Shown: one piece after another, positions 60,011 to 64,000 of the stretch
How the letters are laid out: each line of letters opens with the position of its first letter
How positions within the stretch are numbered: position 1 is the stretch's first letter
Origin: Rhizophagus clarus
Taxonomy: Eukaryota; Glomeromycota; Glomeromycetes; Glomerales; Glomeraceae
NCBI GenBank assembly: GCA_015698045.1
Contig: BLAL01000225.1
Coordinates: 186,001 to 250,000, forward strand
Direction of reading: 5' to 3'
DNA length: 64,000 bases
Notes under the pieces: model-generated
Seen by the model: only the letters and a program-made list of their open reading frames with translations
Told to the model about the DNA's origin: nothing
Databases searched by the model: none
Position numbers and translations under genes: made by a program

Positions 60011-60530
60011 AGGTCGAATGAAAAAAAATCGGATTTTGCTCTATTTAAAATAGCCTTGCCGACTTCAATATAGAATATGCCAAATTTTGCTTATTTTAGT
60101 ATAGCCATATCTATTTTTGCCGATTTTTGTTAAATTCCGATTTTTCAGTCATAAATGCCGATTTTAGCGGCTGATTTTTACCTTTTTTTAAATAAATGCC
60201 GATATTTAAACCGGAGATATTATATTTATTATATACTTTACCCTTTTCGTATAGTTCGAATAAAGGATTTTATCTTATTAAAAATTCCCTTGCCGACTTC
60301 AATAAGGCTTTGCCGATTATTTTACTAATTTTTTACCGATTTTTGTTAACTTCCGATTTTTCATCCAGAAATGCCGATTTTAGCGGCCGATTTTTACCTT
60401 TTTTTTAATTAAATGCCGATATTTAAACCGGAGATATTATATTTAGTGTAAACTTTACCGCTTTTGACACAGGTCGAATAAAGATTTTACTCTATTTAAA
60501 ATAGCCTTTGCCGATATTTAAATTGTAATA
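60011..60530. repeat. ~217-243 bp tandem repeat, two and a half units
   Basis: Units begin aggtcgaat(g/a)aa at 60011, about 60254 and 60471 and contain tgccgattttagcggc, tttttacc and aaaccggagatattatattt. The first unit starts at the end of the polymerase relic. Confidence 0.75.
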
Positions 60531-61070
60531 TTTCGTAATTTTACATCATAGGATTTTTGAAATTATTTATTATACTAATAAATATAAGATACTATTCTAA
60601 ATATTCTACTTGTTTTGTACATTGAATTCCCAGTTGGTTCGATTTCACAAACAATAACTGAAGTATTCATAAGGTTGAACAGTGATAATCGAAACTGATG
60701 AGATCGCATTGATAAGGCCTATTCCTAAAAAGTTAATTAATCACATTTAATTAAACGCTATTTAATTGTACTATTTTTTTTTTTTTCAAAAAAAAACTTT
60801 CTTTCTGAAAGAAGAGTCTGCCTCCTATACCGTTTGCCGTCGTGCATAGTGTGTTATAGGAAAGGTGGGCTAGGTGGCCACCTAAAGTTTGTAAATAACT
60901 CTGGTACCAAAGTTGATGATCTATTTACTATACATAGACCTCTCGCTTCGAATTTTGGTTATGATAATTCCGCCTCCTCTGTCGCATTATTCGTCGAAGT
61001 CTAAATAGATATCATTATGACTTATGAGTAAAATATTTACAATAATAATGTAAATTCTTTAATCATAGTT
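60531..61070. other. Gap between repeats
   Basis: AT-rich with one GC-richer patch (60820-60900). No supported gene; no tRNA fold was found by eye. Confidence 0.4.
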
Positions 61071-61325
61071 AAAATAGGCATGATGGGATAACTCATATAT
61101 CATGAGCTCTGTCTGTGCGAAGTGCCGTTTTATTTATAATCAAAGTAGACTTAAGTCGTAAGTAACTTTGATTATCATTGATTAGAAAAGTACATGCAAC
61201 GAAAATCCTTTATCAAGGGGTAAAATAGGCATGATGGGATAACTCATATATCATGAGCTCTGTCTGTGCGAAGTGCCGTTTTATTTATAATCAAAGTAGG
61301 CTTAAGTCGTAAGTAACTTGATTAT
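61071..61325. repeat. 103-bp direct repeat, two near-identical copies
   Basis: Copies 61071-61173 and 61222-61325 differ by about one substitution and one deletion. Each holds a small palindrome (CTCATATATCATGAG) and an imperfect hairpin with arms ataatcaaagt/actttgattat. Confidence 0.85.
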
Positions 61326-61826
61326 AACAATGATGATTATTGGAGAATTAAGTTGCAACATTTTTAAACATTTTTGAATAAGTGCCGTATTAATTTAATG
61401 TAATTGTTACCCTTTTCAAATAAGAAGGGCCGATTTGCAATACAGCTTTGCCAGCCTTAAATGTATTTATATAGCCAGAATAATTGTTTTATACTTTATG
61501 TGATATTTAATTAAAATAAAATAAACCTTTGATATCTAAAAATTATTACATGATTAGAGTTATTAATCACAAAGTATGGTGCTTGTATCGTAATGCCGTA
61601 ATAAAGACCGATTTGCAATACAACTTTGCCGGCTCAAAATAAGATCTCTTGTTATCTGAATTATCTGATTTTTCACGCGGTTAGAATTAATTACGGTATA
61701 TGTAACCTTTATCGTTATTCTTGTGCCAAAAAAAAATGATTGTTATAATTTAATCAAATACAAATGCTATAATTGAATTCGCCATTCCGATTTTACATAT
61801 AATTCATTTTATATTATATAAAGTTT
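61326..61826. other. Flank of the transposase gene
   Basis: Two copies of gccgatttgcaatacagctt-like text (61429 and 61607, as ccgatttgcaatacaactttgcc). Otherwise AT-rich. No TIR end could be fixed. Confidence 0.45.
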
Positions 61827-64000
61827 TTAAAACGAAATTTTTTTATTTAAAGGAATCACAGCCATATATTCTTTTGTTTTTCTCGTCCTAGTATCAAAAT
61901 TACATTTAATAAATTTTCCTATTATATAATGTATGGGTATAATACTGTCTCTTCTCATATCATAAAACTCATTTGTCCATAATTCCATATTACATGATTT
62001 TATGTCGTTATCTACTTGGCAATAATATCTTGTACTATGATCTTGAACCGGTTTGTACCATTTGACTAACGCTAATGAATGGGTTAATGATCGTGAACTA
62101 TTTAAATGAATAGTATGCTCAAAATAAAATTGTACTTGACCGGGATAAACATCAATCGATCCATCATAATGTACAAATCGAGCTAATATATATGAGGATT
62201 TTTCATGACGAGCAGCCTGAACAGAACCATATATGTCCGCCCCAATTCTTATTTTCCCATATTGTATAATTCTAGGGTTTATGACAGTATCGTTATTTGA
62301 ACCTATTATAGAGTAGATGGAGATGAAACAATAATCATTATACAAACTATTATAAAATTCTACCAGTAGGTCCAAAATTTGGTTTGGAAGGGTAGTTTCT
62401 TTGCGCGGTTTTATTAGCAACCCAGGAAAACATTCCGTTCTGTAAGCCGAATCTTTCTCAATAAAAGATAGTCTTATAAAATTTTGATACTCATCGCTCG
62501 CAAAATCATCAAATGCAGCCAAGCTGCCAACAGATTTTCTTGGTTCTATTATCTCCAAGGAGGAAAATAAGTGATCGTTGTCACAATTTGAGAGGAAGTA
62601 TTGAAGGATTGTATTTTCAGACATAATTCTTAGTAGTTCAGGTTCAATATTACGTCTGCTATTATTATAAGAACCTACAATTTTTAAAAATAATTAATAA
62701 CATTGCGATTTTCAAATCGGAAAAATTAAATCACGTACCTAAAATTCCGTTCATCCGTTCAAAGCTATAACACCAGAATGAGGACAAAGGACCATAGTCT
62801 AATGCGCATTCACAGATATGGAGACAGAGATGCAGATTAGGACTTATTTTTTCTTGACCATATTTTTGTTCAATTAATTTGTTCATCTCTATCAGTCTTG
62901 TAAACGCTTCATTTAACATATTTTTTTGTAGCTCTCGGTTTGTTAAGATCTTGCAAGCGCGCACGAAATATGCAAGAATTTTTTGGTCGATGTATCCAAG
63001 GAAACTCCATGTGATAGGTATTGCAAAAATTAACATGAAGGTTTTCCACATGTCCGCCGTGAAACTTGAGAATCCTTTACCGGTAGCTATTCTGACAGGG
63101 CGGCGTCCAAGGTCACTTGGGAACTTTATCATGTCAGCTCTCTCTTGCATAATTTTGAGCTTTTCGTTATTTAATATACCTTCGCCTATCCAGAGTTTCG
63201 TTACGATCCATTTCGCAACACTGAGAAAAAGGCAATGCATAGGATCAACCACGCAAAAGTGAACAGGATTAAAATAAAGCAAGCGGTATATCTCCGACCA
63301 GCGAACATGATGTTCAGAGATATGGGCTCTTCGTGCTTTTTCAGTTGCACATTGTTTCCACTCACTTGCTTTTTCTCTTATTTCATTAATATCTCGCTCA
63401 ACAAACCAGTCGTCTAAATCTGCAAACCCCCCAAAATTTGGTTGATTGTTTATAAAATTTGCCGATTTGTAACATCGGTAGCATGCAATACGAGCCGAAA
63501 TGAAACCACATAATTTCTGAGACGCAGGGACGTCGCTAGAACAGCCAATGATTGCACCACGGACAAATCGACCGTTGTTGTGTTCGTTTGTTTTTATAAA
63601 ATAGCCATTCCACAAACGATTTAACTGGTTAATGATCGGATACAAATAATTGTTAATTTCATGTTGGCTTGGTTCTTTCGGACCAGGCATTACTGCTAGT
63701 GTGAGAATATTGTGTGGCTTGAAGCGTTCATTACGCGGCAAATTACAAAAAATGGCATAAATCACACCAACAGAATATTGTGAATTTACGAATGGCTGGA
63801 ACCAATCCATATTTAACATTAATCTGATATAAGTATCAGCAAATTCTTTTGTAAAAAACAGCGCACCATCATCATCTGTAAAACTTTTCCAAACCCTACC
63901 ATCATAGATATCGAATAAAGCTTCAGTTCCGTTTTTCCTTTCTGACCACTTCCGACATGACATTTCAAAATTTTTGTGATTAAAAAAAAGGGTCAATTGT
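61827..64000 (-). CDS. CACTA (tnp2/Transposase_21-type) transposase, N-terminus beyond window
   Basis: Two exons in view, 62739-64000 and 61827-62674, joined FERMNGILG|SYNNSRRNIEPE; at least 702 residues, open to the window edge and without stops. Matching stretches: MNMDWFQPF-like LMLNMDWFQPFVNSQYSVGV, MPGPKEPSQHEIN, CDIP-type SSDVPASQKLCGF, DPMHCLFLSVAKWIV, GFSSFTADMWK, and YGPLSSFWCYSFERMNGILG. These are the tnp2 DDE-region and the following domain of CMC transposases. The uninterrupted frame suggests recent activity. It could mobilise related elements such as the one at 54016; their TIR link is not shown. Confidence 0.88.

Larger units (their letters stand above)
51848..60020 (-). pseudogene. 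Family-B DNA polymerase (Polinton/plasmid type), split and nonsense-riddled
   Basis: Protein-primed-type PolB (DNA_pol_B_2). Order from 60020 down: N-terminal part, C2H2-like CNRCFQSFSSENTLVHHQEH, Exo I VIIADFEAGN, an endonuclease VII-like CWICKGKF...HITGKFRGSAH, Exo II HNFRGYDSHL, motif A DANNLYGWAM, motif B NNSVYGKTMEN, motif C YMDTDS. The frame never shifts, but in-frame stops occur at 52025, 52097, 52787, 53285, 53525, 53915, 59038, 59092, 59512, 59752 and 59983 (low coordinate of each codon). Six are TGA at places where Arg is likely, as CGA to TGA change would give. The CACTA element 54016-58760 cuts the gene just before Exo II. Dead copy of a self-replicating element. Confidence 0.88.

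Noticed and set aside
51848-60020. TGA read as Arg (changed genetic code) in the polymerase
   Set aside because: Neighbouring intact genes end with TGA (for example the nucleoporin-like gene at 38048) and TAA/TAG stops also interrupt the polymerase, so decay is simpler.
62879-63417. Plus-strand ORFs opposite the transposase
   Set aside because: Antisense shadows of a long conserved transposase exon.

Overview
The window reads as nuclear DNA of an early-diverging fungus, most like an arbuscular mycorrhizal Glomeromycotina (Rhizophagus-type). Reasons: very AT-rich sequence, short GT-AG introns in nearly every gene, a fungus-type Ssb Hsp70, SVP26/COA1/UTP4/TAF1 homologues, Asn- and Asp-rich low-complexity tracts, and a right third made of decayed mobile DNA with a type-B DNA polymerase relic, CACTA-type transposon pieces and an OTT_1508-type deaminase. 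The species call is an inference; no marker gene is present.

Left part, about 1-42 kb: a dense gene-rich block. In order: Ssb-type ribosome-associated Hsp70 (partial), MEA1-family protein, TAF1A/Rrn11-like Pol I factor, DHA2 MFS transporter, UTP4, a 72-residue membrane-type protein, SVP26/TEX261, HDAC11-type deacetylase, Lnt-like acyltransferase, a 250-bp MITE, Spartan (SPRTN) protease, COA1, an unrecognised repeat-rich protein, TAF1B/Rrn7, an SLC41 Mg2+ transporter, a TBC Rab-GAP, an unrecognised Cys-motif protein, a RanBP2-type zinc-finger protein and an FG/GLEBS nucleoporin-like protein with an unfamiliar C-terminus. Several genes are head-to-head over short intergenic gaps, and CACGTGAT boxes recur just upstream of start codons, including both Pol I factors. 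TAF1A, TAF1B, UTP4 and Ssb all serve rRNA or ribosome production and function.

Right part, about 42-64 kb: an OTT_1508-type deaminase gene with a probable 1-nt frameshift, then about 6 kb of decayed repeats (MITE, gag-like relic, about 179-bp satellite, hairpin arrays, a two-copy fold-back unit), two small divergent ORFs, 21-nt periodic repeats, and a family-B DNA polymerase pseudogene on the minus strand (51.8-60.0 kb). The polymerase frame is kept without indels but carries 11 in-frame stops. It is cut at its Exo II motif by a 4,745-bp CACTA-type element with 3-bp target duplications and TIRs, which carries an intact four-exon gene for a small Myb/SANT-like DNA-binding protein. A CACTA (tnp2-type) transposase gene runs off the right edge.

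All exon joins were made by eye from splice signals, reading frame and remembered family features; no alignment or RNA evidence was available.
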